From the NCBI GenBank assembly GCA_910575035.1, contig CAJTDL010000018.1, forward strand, positions 1-64,000: DNA of 64,000 nt, read 5' to 3'. A program made the translations under genes and the position numbers. Shown here in pieces: positions 26,740 to 34,226 of this stretch (positions are counted from its first letter, which is position 1; each line of letters starts with the position of its first letter). The notes beneath the pieces are model-generated. The model had not been told where the DNA came from. It saw only the letters and a program-made list of their open reading frames with translations, and did not search any database. Origin of the DNA: Lachnospiraceae bacterium. Lineage in GTDB: Bacteria; Bacillota; Clostridia; Lachnospirales; Lachnospiraceae.

Positions 26740-27520
26740 TCTCTGCCACCTCCTTTCCAAACTGCTCATAAGCTGCGGCTACCTTGCCGCCTTTGTCGTA
26801 GGCAAAAATGCTCTTGCCTTCTGCGGTGGCTTCTACCGCACGGATGGAATGGGGTATTTGGGCATCAAAAACTTTAATCCTCTGCCCGTAGGCACTCTTT
26901 ACCGTTGCGGTAATCTCTTTAGAGATATTCGTGCGTGGCATTACCATCGTCATTAAAATACCGTCAATCCGCAGATGGGGATTGATTTGCCGTTTGACCT
27001 TAGAAACGGAGCGAAGCAACAGCTCTAAGCCTTTGGCAGAAAGATAGTGGGGCTGTGTCGGGATAACCACGCTGTCAGCAGCCGCAAGCGCATTGATTGT
27101 CAGCATACCCAAGCTCGGCATACAATCCACGAGGACAGTATCATAATTCTTTTTCACCTCATTGATGCAGGTTTTCAGCACGCTTTCACGGCTTATGGCG
27201 TTAATCAGCCTTACTTCCAGTCCCGACAGTTCAATGTTGGACGGGAGCAGGTCAACGCCCTCGTCATGGTGTAGGATGCTTCTGGAAACATCGACGGGTT
27301 TATCATCAATGATGTCCTGCATGATGGTGGAGAGCGTATCGGGCAAGTCGTCTGGTCGGCTGTAACCGAGCGACATGGTTAGATTTGCCTGTGCGTCGGC
27401 ATCAATGAGCAGTACCTTTTTGCCCTGCTGTGCCAGAGTTACGCCCAGATTGACCGCCGTGGTGGTCTTTCCGACGCCGCCTTTCTGGTTGGTTAAAGCA
27501 ATCACTTTGCAATTTGACAT
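26693..27520 (-). CDS. parA: ParA-family ATPase, 275 aa
   Basis: Walker-type partition ATPase, partner of ParB. The start at 27520 (MSNCKVIALTNQKGG) is set by AAAGGAGGACGCACC. The deviant Walker A KGGVGKTTT is at residues 13-21, then LLIDADAQANLT, and Walker B-like DTVLVDCMPSLG near 115. Length is normal. It probably stabilises the ICE when excised and replicating. An inverted repeat (27548-27570) sits in its leader. Confidence 0.95.
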   Translation of the reverse strand: MSNCKVIALTNQKGGVGKTTTAVNLGVTLAQQGKKVLLIDADAQANLTMSLGYSRPDDLPDTLSTIMQDIIDDKPVDVSRSILHHDEGVDLLPSNIELSGLEVRLINAISRESVLKTCINEVKKNYDTVLVDCMPSLGMLTINALAAADSVVIPTQPHYLSAKGLELLLRSVSKVKRQINPHLRIDGILMTMVMPRTNISKEITATVKSAYGQRIKVFDAQIPHSIRAVEATAEGKSIFAYDKGGKVAAAYEQFGKEVAEIGEKQKNRNRADRIR

Positions 27521-27547
27521 AGGGTGCGTCCTCCTTTCGCATAGATT

Positions 27548-27570
27548 TAGCCACTTTGTCAAGGTGGCTA
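27548..27570. repeat. Inverted repeat upstream of parA, candidate parS or operator
   Basis: TAGCCAC and GTGGCTA form perfect seven-base arms around nine bases, 28 bases upstream of the parA ATG. It could be a ParB site, an operator for autoregulation, or an mRNA hairpin. Confidence 0.45.
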
Positions 27571-27598
27571 TGTAACAATATCAGAGAACGACAGAACG

Positions 27599-27642
27599 CA
27601 AAAAAGCCGCTTACTCTTAAAAATCAATAAGAATAAACGGCT
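27599..27642 (-). terminator. Terminator after the 59-codon gene
   Basis: A 15-bp stem (AGCCGTTTATTCTTA with TAAGAGTAAGCGGCT, two G-T pairs) is followed by TTTTTTG on the minus strand. Confidence 0.85.
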
Positions 27643-27654
27643 CTGTGATGTGCC

Positions 27655-27834
27655 TTAGACATATTCAATTTTCATTCTCTTTACTGGTGCGTTTACGACC
27701 TTGAATATCAGTTCGTCAACGCAGTCTGTATATCTGCCCTGCTGTATGAGTTGGTTTTTCAGTTCTACAAGGCTATGTAATAAAATACTCCTTTCTTGGC
27801 TGTCCACATACAAATGGTTCTTCTTTTCTCTCAT
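27655..27834 (-). CDS. Small ICE protein, 59 aa, paralogue of the 65-aa protein near virD4
   Basis: A 59-codon gene with AAAGGAGG nine bases before its ATG, a near-perfect promoter and its own terminator, so it is a monocistronic unit. The protein (SILLHSLVELKNQL, then YTDCVDELIFKVVNAP, ending basic) aligns along its length with the 65-residue protein at 1304-1501 (VDELISRVAYAP). The position beside parAB and a flanking operator-like repeat suggest a regulator, but there is no recognisable DNA-binding motif. Confidence 0.7.
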   Translation of the reverse strand: MREKKNHLYVDSQERSILLHSLVELKNQLIQQGRYTDCVDELIFKVVNAPVKRMKIEYV

Positions 27835-27849
27835 AAGGTATCAACCTCC

Positions 27850-27898
27850 TTTATAGCTTCATTATAAGCTCAAATTCATTCTTGTACAAAGCTATAAA
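27850..27898 (-). promoter_or_regulatory. Promoter of the 59-codon gene flanked by a 10-bp inverted repeat
   Basis: TTGTAC (27884-27889), 17 bases, TATAAT (27861-27866) on the minus strand. Perfect arms TTTATAGCTT/AAGCTATAAA (27850-27859 and 27889-27898) bracket the promoter, as an operator pair would. Confidence 0.75.
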
Positions 27899-27917
27899 AA
27901 TACTTGATTCCTTAGTT

Positions 27918-29216
27918 TTATAAACATCTTCCATCTAAATACTCAATTGCTGTTGAAATTAATGTCAAGCATCTCTTATAAAAATATTCAAAGTGCCTTT
28001 TATCTTGAATATCAACCTTTGTTGTTTCATGGTGTCTAATTCTAAAATCATTTCCGAGAGATGTAAGTGCATGAAATTCTCTATCAAATAATTCCATAAA
28101 CGCTTGTTGATTATTTCCCATGTCCTTTACAATCTTATTTACAGATTTCTTTTTGTCTATGGATGGGGAACAGTAATACGTTTTTAATCTTTCAAATGCA
28201 TCCCAAAGTTTTTCTACTGCAATTTGCATATTATTTGCATCATAATATTTAGATGCCTCTTGCAACAATTCTTTCAATCCAGCTTCTTCCACTACTCCTA
28301 GTGAGTTTTGGGTTATTTGAACATCAAATGAATTTACTATTTTCCCATTACTAAGCTGAAACGCAATATCATTCAACTTTAGTATTGTATTAATTTGGGC
28401 TTCAAAATCATCCAACATACTATGTCTGGCAAAAAGCTCTATTGCGTCCAAAACACAAAATGGCAAATTAGAGATTATAAAATCTTGCAAATTATCAGTT
28501 TCAACATATTCCTTTTGATTATTAAAGCACTTTGGCACATAAAACTGTCTTATGTCATAAAATACATCTGCCGCTATATTGGTACTGTAATTATATCCTG
28601 TATCATCAGTTGCTTGATATTCTATATTGCATCGTTCCAAAAATTGATAAATTTGATTCCTGGCTTTTCGATTTATGGACAAAACTATCCTTTTTTCTTT
28701 TATATCTTTCTCATTCCTTTGAGAATATGGAACAAACAATGCACTTTCCTCTCGCTGAAATATTCTCCATCTATAAACCTCACGGTTAGATACTTTTTCC
28801 GCTGGATAAAGCTCATATCCATCATTTTGCAATAATTTATTGATTTCTGTTAAAAATTCTTTCCAGTAACCTTTTTCATATCTGACAGCAGGGTGGAACA
28901 CTTCACATAAAAATTTTAAATATGTTTCATCATCACCATTTTGCAAATAAAATCTTTCATCTTCAAAAACCCAACAATCAGAATAATCATCGTTATTAAC
29001 TGTATGTTGCCAAATATCCTGTTCTGCATTTTCATATCTTGAATCATTGCTTGGCATATCTTTCAACTTATATAACCTTTTAAGGAAGTCTAATTCTTCA
29101 AGCCTACCAAAATAGGGATACGGAACAGTTCTAGTTGCAAAAAAATCATCTATTTCCAATCCATTTTTAAATAAATCCAAAATGTCACGTTTTGTTATTT
29201 CTGTGATGCGATTCAC
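27918..29216 (-). CDS. AbiJ-like abortive-infection protein, 432 aa
   Basis: The start is GTG at 29216 (NRITEITKRDILDLF), chosen because GGGAGGAGG lies eight bases upstream and a consensus promoter precedes it; a longer TTG frame runs into rlmD without a ribosome site. The opening and the FHPAVRYEKGYWKEFL and LQNDGYELYP segments match AbiJ N-terminal domains. The last 90 residues (FRIRHHETTK) have the basic R...HH pattern of HEPN-type RNase domains in this family. AbiJ-like proteins are toxic effectors in phage defence. AT-rich compared with ICE neighbours, and placed at the very edge of the element, a usual cargo site. Activity is inferred. Confidence 0.7.
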   Translation of the reverse strand: MNRITEITKRDILDLFKNGLEIDDFFATRTVPYPYFGRLEELDFLKRLYKLKDMPSNDSRYENAEQDIWQHTVNNDDYSDCWVFEDERFYLQNGDDETYLKFLCEVFHPAVRYEKGYWKEFLTEINKLLQNDGYELYPAEKVSNREVYRWRIFQREESALFVPYSQRNEKDIKEKRIVLSINRKARNQIYQFLERCNIEYQATDDTGYNYSTNIAADVFYDIRQFYVPKCFNNQKEYVETDNLQDFIISNLPFCVLDAIELFARHSMLDDFEAQINTILKLNDIAFQLSNGKIVNSFDVQITQNSLGVVEEAGLKELLQEASKYYDANNMQIAVEKLWDAFERLKTYYCSPSIDKKKSVNKIVKDMGNNQQAFMELFDREFHALTSLGNDFRIRHHETTKVDIQDKRHFEYFYKRCLTLISTAIEYLDGRCL

Positions 29217-29253
29217 TTTCTTTTCCTCCTCCCAAATATATCTAAGTATTTTT

Positions 29254-29282
29254 ATATTACTACTTCTAACAAATTCTTTCAA
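29254..29282 (-). promoter_or_regulatory. Promoter of the AbiJ-like gene
   Basis: TTGAAA (29277-29282), 17 bases, TAATAT (29254-29259) on the minus strand, about 25 bases upstream of the ribosome site. Confidence 0.75.
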
Positions 29283-29315
29283 GAAAAGCGTACCACTATC
29301 TCTAATGATACGCTT
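29281..29315 (-). terminator. Hairpin after rlmD
   Basis: AAGCGTATCA pairs with TGGTACGCTT (one G-T pair) eight bases after the rlmD stop, followed by TTCTT on the minus strand: a weak intrinsic terminator. It overlaps the start of the -35 of the AbiJ-like promoter. Confidence 0.6.
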
Positions 29316-29322
29316 ATGATTA

Positions 29323-31107
29323 TCAGATAACTTCAAAATGCTTCAACGCATCCTTTATCGCTTCCACTTTCTCCGCTGTCGGATGTTTCCTCGGCTGTTT
29401 CAATTTCTCTACCGCATTAGGGGCATCATACATCGGCAAACCTAAATCTCGTTTTACCTCTGCGATATATGCGGTATGTACTTTGAAGCCATACTTCGCT
29501 TCTATGTACCCCTTAATCATCTTGTATGTAACTCGCTCTTTCGGCTTATACGCTTCAGCTCTCTTGGCAATATTATCAAGTGGCACTTTGCCCTCACCCT
29601 CGCCAAACTCCACTTTTACGTTGATTACGCTATCGGGTTTTTTGTGGGAAAGCATTACAACCGTCTCCACATGAACAGTCTGCGCAAACATATCCACCCC
29701 CTGTATTTCCCCCACTTCATACCCTTCCTTACACAAATACTTCAAATCCCTGGCCAATGTCGCTGAATCACAGCTCACATACACCACCCGTTCTGGCTCC
29801 ATCTTCACAATCGTTTCCAGGCATTTCTCATCGCAGCCCTTCCGTGGTGGATCCACTACAATCACATCAGGATGCACCATTCCAGAATCTGCCTCTGCTC
29901 CCCTTTCATAAAACTCTGGCAGCACTTCCTCGGCCTTCCCTACAAAAAACTCCACATTCTCAATCCCATTAATTTCTGCATTCCTCCTGGCATCCTCAAT
30001 CGCAGGCTCTACTACCTCCACGCCATAAATCCACTTGGCTCTCTGTGCCAGAAACAAAGAAATCGTCCCTATCCCGCAATACAGATCCCAGACAACCTCC
30101 TCCCCTGTAAGCCCTGCATATTCCAAAACTTTCTGATATAATTTCTCCGTCTGCACTGGATTGACCTGATAAAAAGAAAGTGGGGAAATCTGGTATTTTA
30201 CACCCCCAATATAATCTGTAATATACCCTTTCCCCCAAATGCACCTGGTTTCCTGCCCTAAAATAACATTTGTTTTTTCTTCATTGACATTCAATACAAT
30301 CCCAGCCATCCCCTCTACAGCCTGCAGCTTTTCTGCCAGCCGCTCCTCATAGGGGAGGAATTTTCCATTCACAATAATACAGGCCATAACTTCCTTTGTA
30401 GCATACCCGTAACGTATCAGCAAATGCCGCACCAGGCCTTCTCCCGTTGCCTCATCGTAAACAGAAACCCCATTTTCCTCCAAATAGGAAACTACATATT
30501 GCAAGATCTGCTCTGTTGCTTCCATTTCCATCCCCAGAAAGCACTTCCTGTTAGGGATGATCCGATGCGACCTTGCAGCATAAAATCCTATGACAATCCT
30601 GCCATCCTTATCCTTCCCAATTGGAAATTGAGCCTTATTCCGATAATTAAAAGGCTCATCCATCCCCAAAATCGGATGCCAGATTTCATCCTCCAACGAA
30701 AATCCGCCAATCCGCATTAAATTATTCCGCACTTTATTTTCTTTAAATTTCAATTGCTGGCTATAATCCAAAGCCTGGATCTGGCACCCCCCACACTGGC
30801 GGGCATAAGGGCAGCACGGCTCTGTGCGGTAAGGAGAAGGCTCCAGGATTTTTATCAGCCGGGCATATCCATAGTTCTTTTTCATTTTCATGACCTTCAC
30901 CAGGACGCGATCCCCTAAAACCGCATCCTTTACAAAAAAAATAATGCCTCCTGCCTTTCCAATCCCCTGCCCTTCCACGCCCATATCTTCAATTAAGAAC
31001 TCCAATTCCATATCTTTCTGGAATACTTGCCCGTGCCCTCCTTGCGTTTTTAGTGATGCCGCATTCCCCTGATTTGGCATTCCTTTCTTTTTCCTTTTCC
31101 CTCTCAT
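29323..31107 (-). CDS. rlmD: 23S rRNA (uracil-C5)-methyltransferase RlmD with element-type C-terminal tail, 594 aa
   Basis: SAM-dependent methyltransferase modifying 23S rRNA uridine. Order: N-terminal TRAM domain (about 30-90), iron-sulphur cluster cysteines (CCPYARQCGGCQ near 100), the SAM site WDLYCGIGTISLFLA (about 345), DPPRKGCDE, and the catalytic YVSCDSATLARDL. Normal proteins end shortly after VMLSHKKPD (about residue 490). Here about 100 further residues follow (KVEFGEGEGKVPLDNI, YKMIKGYIEAKYGFKVHTAY, HPTAEKVEAIKDALKHF). Such tails on RlmD are known at ICE insertion sites in Firmicutes. GAAGGG precedes the ATG. Confidence 0.95.
   Translation of the reverse strand: MRGKRKKKGMPNQGNAASLKTQGGHGQVFQKDMELEFLIEDMGVEGQGIGKAGGIIFFVKDAVLGDRVLVKVMKMKKNYGYARLIKILEPSPYRTEPCCPYARQCGGCQIQALDYSQQLKFKENKVRNNLMRIGGFSLEDEIWHPILGMDEPFNYRNKAQFPIGKDKDGRIVIGFYAARSHRIIPNRKCFLGMEMEATEQILQYVVSYLEENGVSVYDEATGEGLVRHLLIRYGYATKEVMACIIVNGKFLPYEERLAEKLQAVEGMAGIVLNVNEEKTNVILGQETRCIWGKGYITDYIGGVKYQISPLSFYQVNPVQTEKLYQKVLEYAGLTGEEVVWDLYCGIGTISLFLAQRAKWIYGVEVVEPAIEDARRNAEINGIENVEFFVGKAEEVLPEFYERGAEADSGMVHPDVIVVDPPRKGCDEKCLETIVKMEPERVVYVSCDSATLARDLKYLCKEGYEVGEIQGVDMFAQTVHVETVVMLSHKKPDSVINVKVEFGEGEGKVPLDNIAKRAEAYKPKERVTYKMIKGYIEAKYGFKVHTAYIAEVKRDLGLPMYDAPNAVEKLKQPRKHPTAEKVEAIKDALKHFEVI
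29630..29690. other. Probable ICE-chromosome junction inside rlmD
   Basis: The codons for HVETVVMLSHKKPD mark where chromosomal RlmD ends and the tail begins; everything to the left down to position 1 has ICE character and everything to the right is housekeeping. An insertion here replaces the 3' end of the gene while keeping it in frame. The core repeat cannot be confirmed without the other end of the element. Confidence 0.5.
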
Positions 31108-31228
31108 AGTATTTTCCCTTCTATAAATACACGGTCTTTTAGATTTCTATACAATTTCCAAAAAGTCCATTTCTTCGGATTATTATATTGCAAACCTATT
31201 TATTTCCAGTATATGTTTCCCTCTGTCA

Positions 31229-31304
31229 TCCTTATTATCTAACATCTATTTGCTATACAACATCATTCCTTATTATCTAACATCTATCTGCTATACAACA
31301 TCAT
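31229..31304. repeat. Tandem 38-bp direct repeat, two copies
   Basis: Two adjacent 38-base units (TCCTTATTATCTAACATC start) differ at one base. The second unit covers the stop codon of yhaM. Probably a local duplication; the rest of the 31108-31300 gap has only a TATAAT-like box that may serve rlmD. Confidence 0.85.
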
Positions 31305-32248
31305 TCCTCGCTGGTTCTCCGAATATTAGACTCAAACAGCCGATTATATCCCAACCATCCATTATTTTCTGGTGAAGATGCCAACGCCTCCTTCATAGTC
31401 TGCATTTTCGCATCTGTATTATCTGCAAAGCTCAGCGCAATAGCCTCCATAATCGCAGGCTTCTTGGGAGAGCCATACTCCAATTCCCCATGGTGTGCCA
31501 GAATGCAATGCTTCAATTCATTTGCCAGCTTCACAGGGAAATCCGGAATGGTGCGGATGCGCTCGCCAACCTGCTCCGCGCCAATCATAATATGCCCCAG
31601 CAGCTGCCCTACATCTGTATAGTCATTTGCCGGAAAAGGGGAAATCTCCTCTAGCTTCCCAATGTCATGGAATATAGCCGCAGCCAGCAATAGATCCTTA
31701 TGTAGCATCGGATATGCTTTCGTATAAAAATTGCACAGCCTTGTGACGCTTAGGGTATGCTCCAGCAACCCTCCCACATAGCCGTGGTGCACATTTTTGG
31801 CGGCGCTGTGGAATTTAAAACGCTTTTCAAAATCCTTATCCTCCAAAAAGAAGCTTGCACACAGGCTCTTTAAATATGGATTCTGCATATCCTGGATAAA
31901 TTTTGTAAGCTCCCGATACATCTGGTCAATATCTTTATCTGTCACAGGAAGGTATTCTGTTGGGTCATATTCCCCATCACGCGCCTTGCGGATACGCTTT
32001 ACATTCAATTGCAGTGCCCCTTGAAAGCTGGTAACATCCCCCATCACATCAATGTAATCCAGCACCTCAAATTCATCAATTCCCTGGGAATTGGGATCCC
32101 AAATCTTGGCATCCAATGTCCCTGTCTTATCCTGCAAAATCAGAGACCCATAGGGCTTCCCTGCCTTAGTGAGCGCCGCCTGCTTTGCCTTACATAAATA
32201 AATTCCCCCTACACGTTCTCCCTCTCTTAATGTTTCAATGTATTTCAT
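31301..32248 (-). CDS. yhaM: YhaM-family 3'-5' exoribonuclease, 315 aa
   Basis: Trims RNA (and possibly ssDNA) from the 3' end. Residues about 10-100 are an OB-fold (GGIYLCKAKQAALTKAGKPY start, DYIDVMGDVTSF strand). The rest is an HD phosphohydrolase domain with metal ligands in VHHGYVGGLLEHTLSV, IFHDIGKLEE and CILAHHGELEYG. The length matches B. subtilis YhaM. Ribosome site TTAAAGGAG upstream of the ATG. Confidence 0.92.
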   Translation of the reverse strand: MKYIETLREGERVGGIYLCKAKQAALTKAGKPYGSLILQDKTGTLDAKIWDPNSQGIDEFEVLDYIDVMGDVTSFQGALQLNVKRIRKARDGEYDPTEYLPVTDKDIDQMYRELTKFIQDMQNPYLKSLCASFFLEDKDFEKRFKFHSAAKNVHHGYVGGLLEHTLSVTRLCNFYTKAYPMLHKDLLLAAAIFHDIGKLEEISPFPANDYTDVGQLLGHIMIGAEQVGERIRTIPDFPVKLANELKHCILAHHGELEYGSPKKPAIMEAIALSFADNTDAKMQTMKEALASSPENNGWLGYNRLFESNIRRTSEE

Positions 32249-32397
32249 TTCTTTACTCCTTTAACTCCTTTTCTAAAAACTTAATTATTATGCTTGTAAT
32301 CATTTGTTCTGCTTCTATGATACTTTGTGATTGTTATTATGCTTATGAGTATCTGTCCCATTTGATACCTTATAAAACAGCAAAGCTGTTTCTCCGC

Positions 32398-32495
32398 GCC
32401 TGATAGGAACGCATTATTCAGCACCATCTATGCTTCAAAGCTCCCAGCGGGAGTATGCATCTTTGTGCCTGATAGAAACACATCATTTCAGCACC
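32398..32495. repeat. Imperfect 28-bp direct repeat 3' of the HtrA-like gene
   Basis: GCCTGATAGGAACGCATTAT (32398 on) recurs as GCCTGATAGAAACACATCAT (32467-32495), both ending TTCAGCACC. The second copy includes the stop of the gene at 32483. The remaining gap 32249-32397 shows no gene. Confidence 0.7.
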
Positions 32496-33925
32496 CCAAC
32501 CGATACCATACATTCCAATTCCACATACTCCTCAGCCCCCTGCCGCTGCACGGTAATGATTGCCTGATCATCCGGGTGCATGGAATAGATTTTCTGGTTA
32601 TACTGCTCCACAGTGGCAATTTCCTCCCCATCTATTTTCGTAATAACATCCGCCTCCTGCAGGCCTGCCATCATTGCTGGGGAATCCAGCTCTACTGCCT
32701 TAATGTAAACGCCCATGGGAATCCCGTACCCATCTGCGATATCATCTGTTACAGTGCTTAAGCGCAGCCCTACATAAGGGATATCCTGGTTATTGGATAA
32801 GTCCTCAATGACCTGCTTCAGTTCGGAAACGGACAATGCAGTAATGGTATTGCGGTCACCCTGGCTGCTGTAGTCCTGCAGGACAAGGCCCACGATCTCT
32901 CCCTTTAGGTTGATCAGAACACCGCTGCCATCCTCGCTCCCTACGATATCTGTTGTGAAAATGGTGTAATTCGTGTCAATGGTGGATACCTTATTTTCCG
33001 AAGATGTAATTGTCCCGCACAAAATGGAATAATTCGCCCCCAAAGGGCTCCCTATTGCAAGAACCACCGTGCCCTGGCGCATCATATAGGAATTGCCAAG
33101 GGACGCCACCTCTATCTGCTCCATAGTGGTTTCCTCAATCTCATTCAAAGGGACGCTGATCACGGCAATTCCCGTATTGCCGTCATACTTTTTCAAAGTG
33201 GCAGGCACTGTTGCCTCATTTGCAAAGGTGATATTGATAGTCTCTGCATCTGTGATGATTTTTTTCTCTGTAAGGACCAGCAGCTCTTTTTTATTATTCC
33301 CGATCACGATCCCGGCTGCCTGGTTCTCATTCTCATAAGGCGTGTTAAACCAATCCATGCCGCTTGTCACCCCTGTGACGGTCACCACGGATTTGTTTGC
33401 CTCCTTCCCTATGTCATAGAGCTTGTCCTGCAGTTCCTGGTAATTTTCAACTTCCAGTTCCTCTTGCACCACCAGGGTTTCCTGGGGGGGCGGGGCATTT
33501 TCCTGTTCTGGGGAATCCTTTCCTGGCTCCTTGCCCTGCCCATCTGAATCATCTTTTGGGGATTCCCCTTTTGGGCCATCCTCTGCATCTTCCTGATTGG
33601 AATCTTTTTTATCCTCTTTGGAACTGCTCTCTGCATTGCCCTCTTGGGGATTGGAATCTTCTTCTGGCGTTTCCTCCCCGTTTTCCTCCTCTGCCACCAA
33701 GTCATCCCTGGGAATGCTGATGGTGGACTCTTCCTTTGGGTTCAGCCATTCTTCCATATAGGGTCTCAACAATACAAAGACAAAACAGGCAACTGCCCCA
33801 AAAATAATGGCGCAGAAAAGATTAAATCCCGCTTGGATCAAAAGCCTCCGTTTATTTATGGGTTTTTCTTTTATTTTCTCCTTGATAAAATCAAATTCCT
33901 GCTCCTTTTGCTCTTGTTGTTTCAT
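32483..33925 (-). CDS. HtrA-like membrane protein with PDZ, apparently catalytically dead, 480 aa
   Basis: The start at 33925 (MKQQEQKEQEFDF) is set by GGAGGAGG. A cytoplasmic N-terminus and one membrane helix (about 30-52) are followed by an acidic low-complexity linker (about 70-160), a trypsin-like fold (about 165-375) and a PDZ domain (about 385-470; GIPMGVYIKAVELDSPAMMA). In active HtrA proteins the His sits in TNNHV, the Asp in DLAV and the Ser in GNSGGP. Here the matching segments read LVLTEKKI, NTGIAVI and SEDGSGVL: His and Asp are absent and the Ser context is altered. It is likely a pseudoprotease, perhaps a substrate-binding or sensing protein. Confidence 0.8.
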   Translation of the reverse strand: MKQQEQKEQEFDFIKEKIKEKPINKRRLLIQAGFNLFCAIIFGAVACFVFVLLRPYMEEWLNPKEESTISIPRDDLVAEEENGEETPEEDSNPQEGNAESSSKEDKKDSNQEDAEDGPKGESPKDDSDGQGKEPGKDSPEQENAPPPQETLVVQEELEVENYQELQDKLYDIGKEANKSVVTVTGVTSGMDWFNTPYENENQAAGIVIGNNKKELLVLTEKKIITDAETINITFANEATVPATLKKYDGNTGIAVISVPLNEIEETTMEQIEVASLGNSYMMRQGTVVLAIGSPLGANYSILCGTITSSENKVSTIDTNYTIFTTDIVGSEDGSGVLINLKGEIVGLVLQDYSSQGDRNTITALSVSELKQVIEDLSNNQDIPYVGLRLSTVTDDIADGYGIPMGVYIKAVELDSPAMMAGLQEADVITKIDGEEIATVEQYNQKIYSMHPDDQAIITVQRQGAEEYVELECMVSVGVLK

Positions 33926-33968
33926 AATGCCTCCTCCATTACTGTTCACGATCTGGCCTGTTGTTACT

Positions 33969-34106
33969 ATTCATGGCCGGAGGTCGCCCATAACAACAAT
34001 TCGGGGCGATATTCCAAGTTTTGCCGTGCAAAAACCGCCCATCACTCCTGAATCATATTCTCATGGAATGGGCAGTCCAGCGCATTCCTGAGCCATGAAT
34101 AATAAC
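33969..34106 (-). ncRNA. Structured dispersed repeat, copy A (candidate cis-regulatory RNA)
   Basis: About 138 bases that recur at 45792-45931 with roughly three quarters identity by eye. Minus-strand reading gives a long hairpin (TCATGGCTCAGGAATG with CATTCCATGAGAATATGA), then GGGCG...CGCCC enclosing TTTTGC/GCAAAA, then a hairpin with CCTCC in its loop. It lies between the mapped minus-strand promoter and the HtrA-like start, so it is in the 5' leader. Confidence 0.6.
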
Positions 34107-34121
34107 GACCTTCTGTTTACC

Positions 34122-34173
34122 ATTATACGTTTTTCCCTGCATTGTTGCAAGATTTTTATTTTTAATGTATAAT
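34122..34173. promoter_or_regulatory. Divergent promoters sharing one palindromic -35
   Basis: TTGCAA at 34145-34150 is its own reverse complement. To the right, 17 bases then TATAAT (34168-34173) faces mutS2. To the left, 17 bases then TATAAT (34122-34127, minus) faces the HtrA-like gene. Confidence 0.75.
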
Positions 34174-34226
34174 TGTGCTCAATAGCTATGAATGACGCCA
34201 AATCATGATAGATAAGGATGTAAATT

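Noticed and set aside
29217-29336. AbiJ-like gene starting at a TTG inside rlmD
   Set aside because: No ribosome site there; the promoter and GGGAGGAGG clearly serve the GTG at 29216.
31229-31304. Possible CRISPR repeats
   Set aside because: Only two directly abutting 38-base units with no spacer between them and no cas genes.
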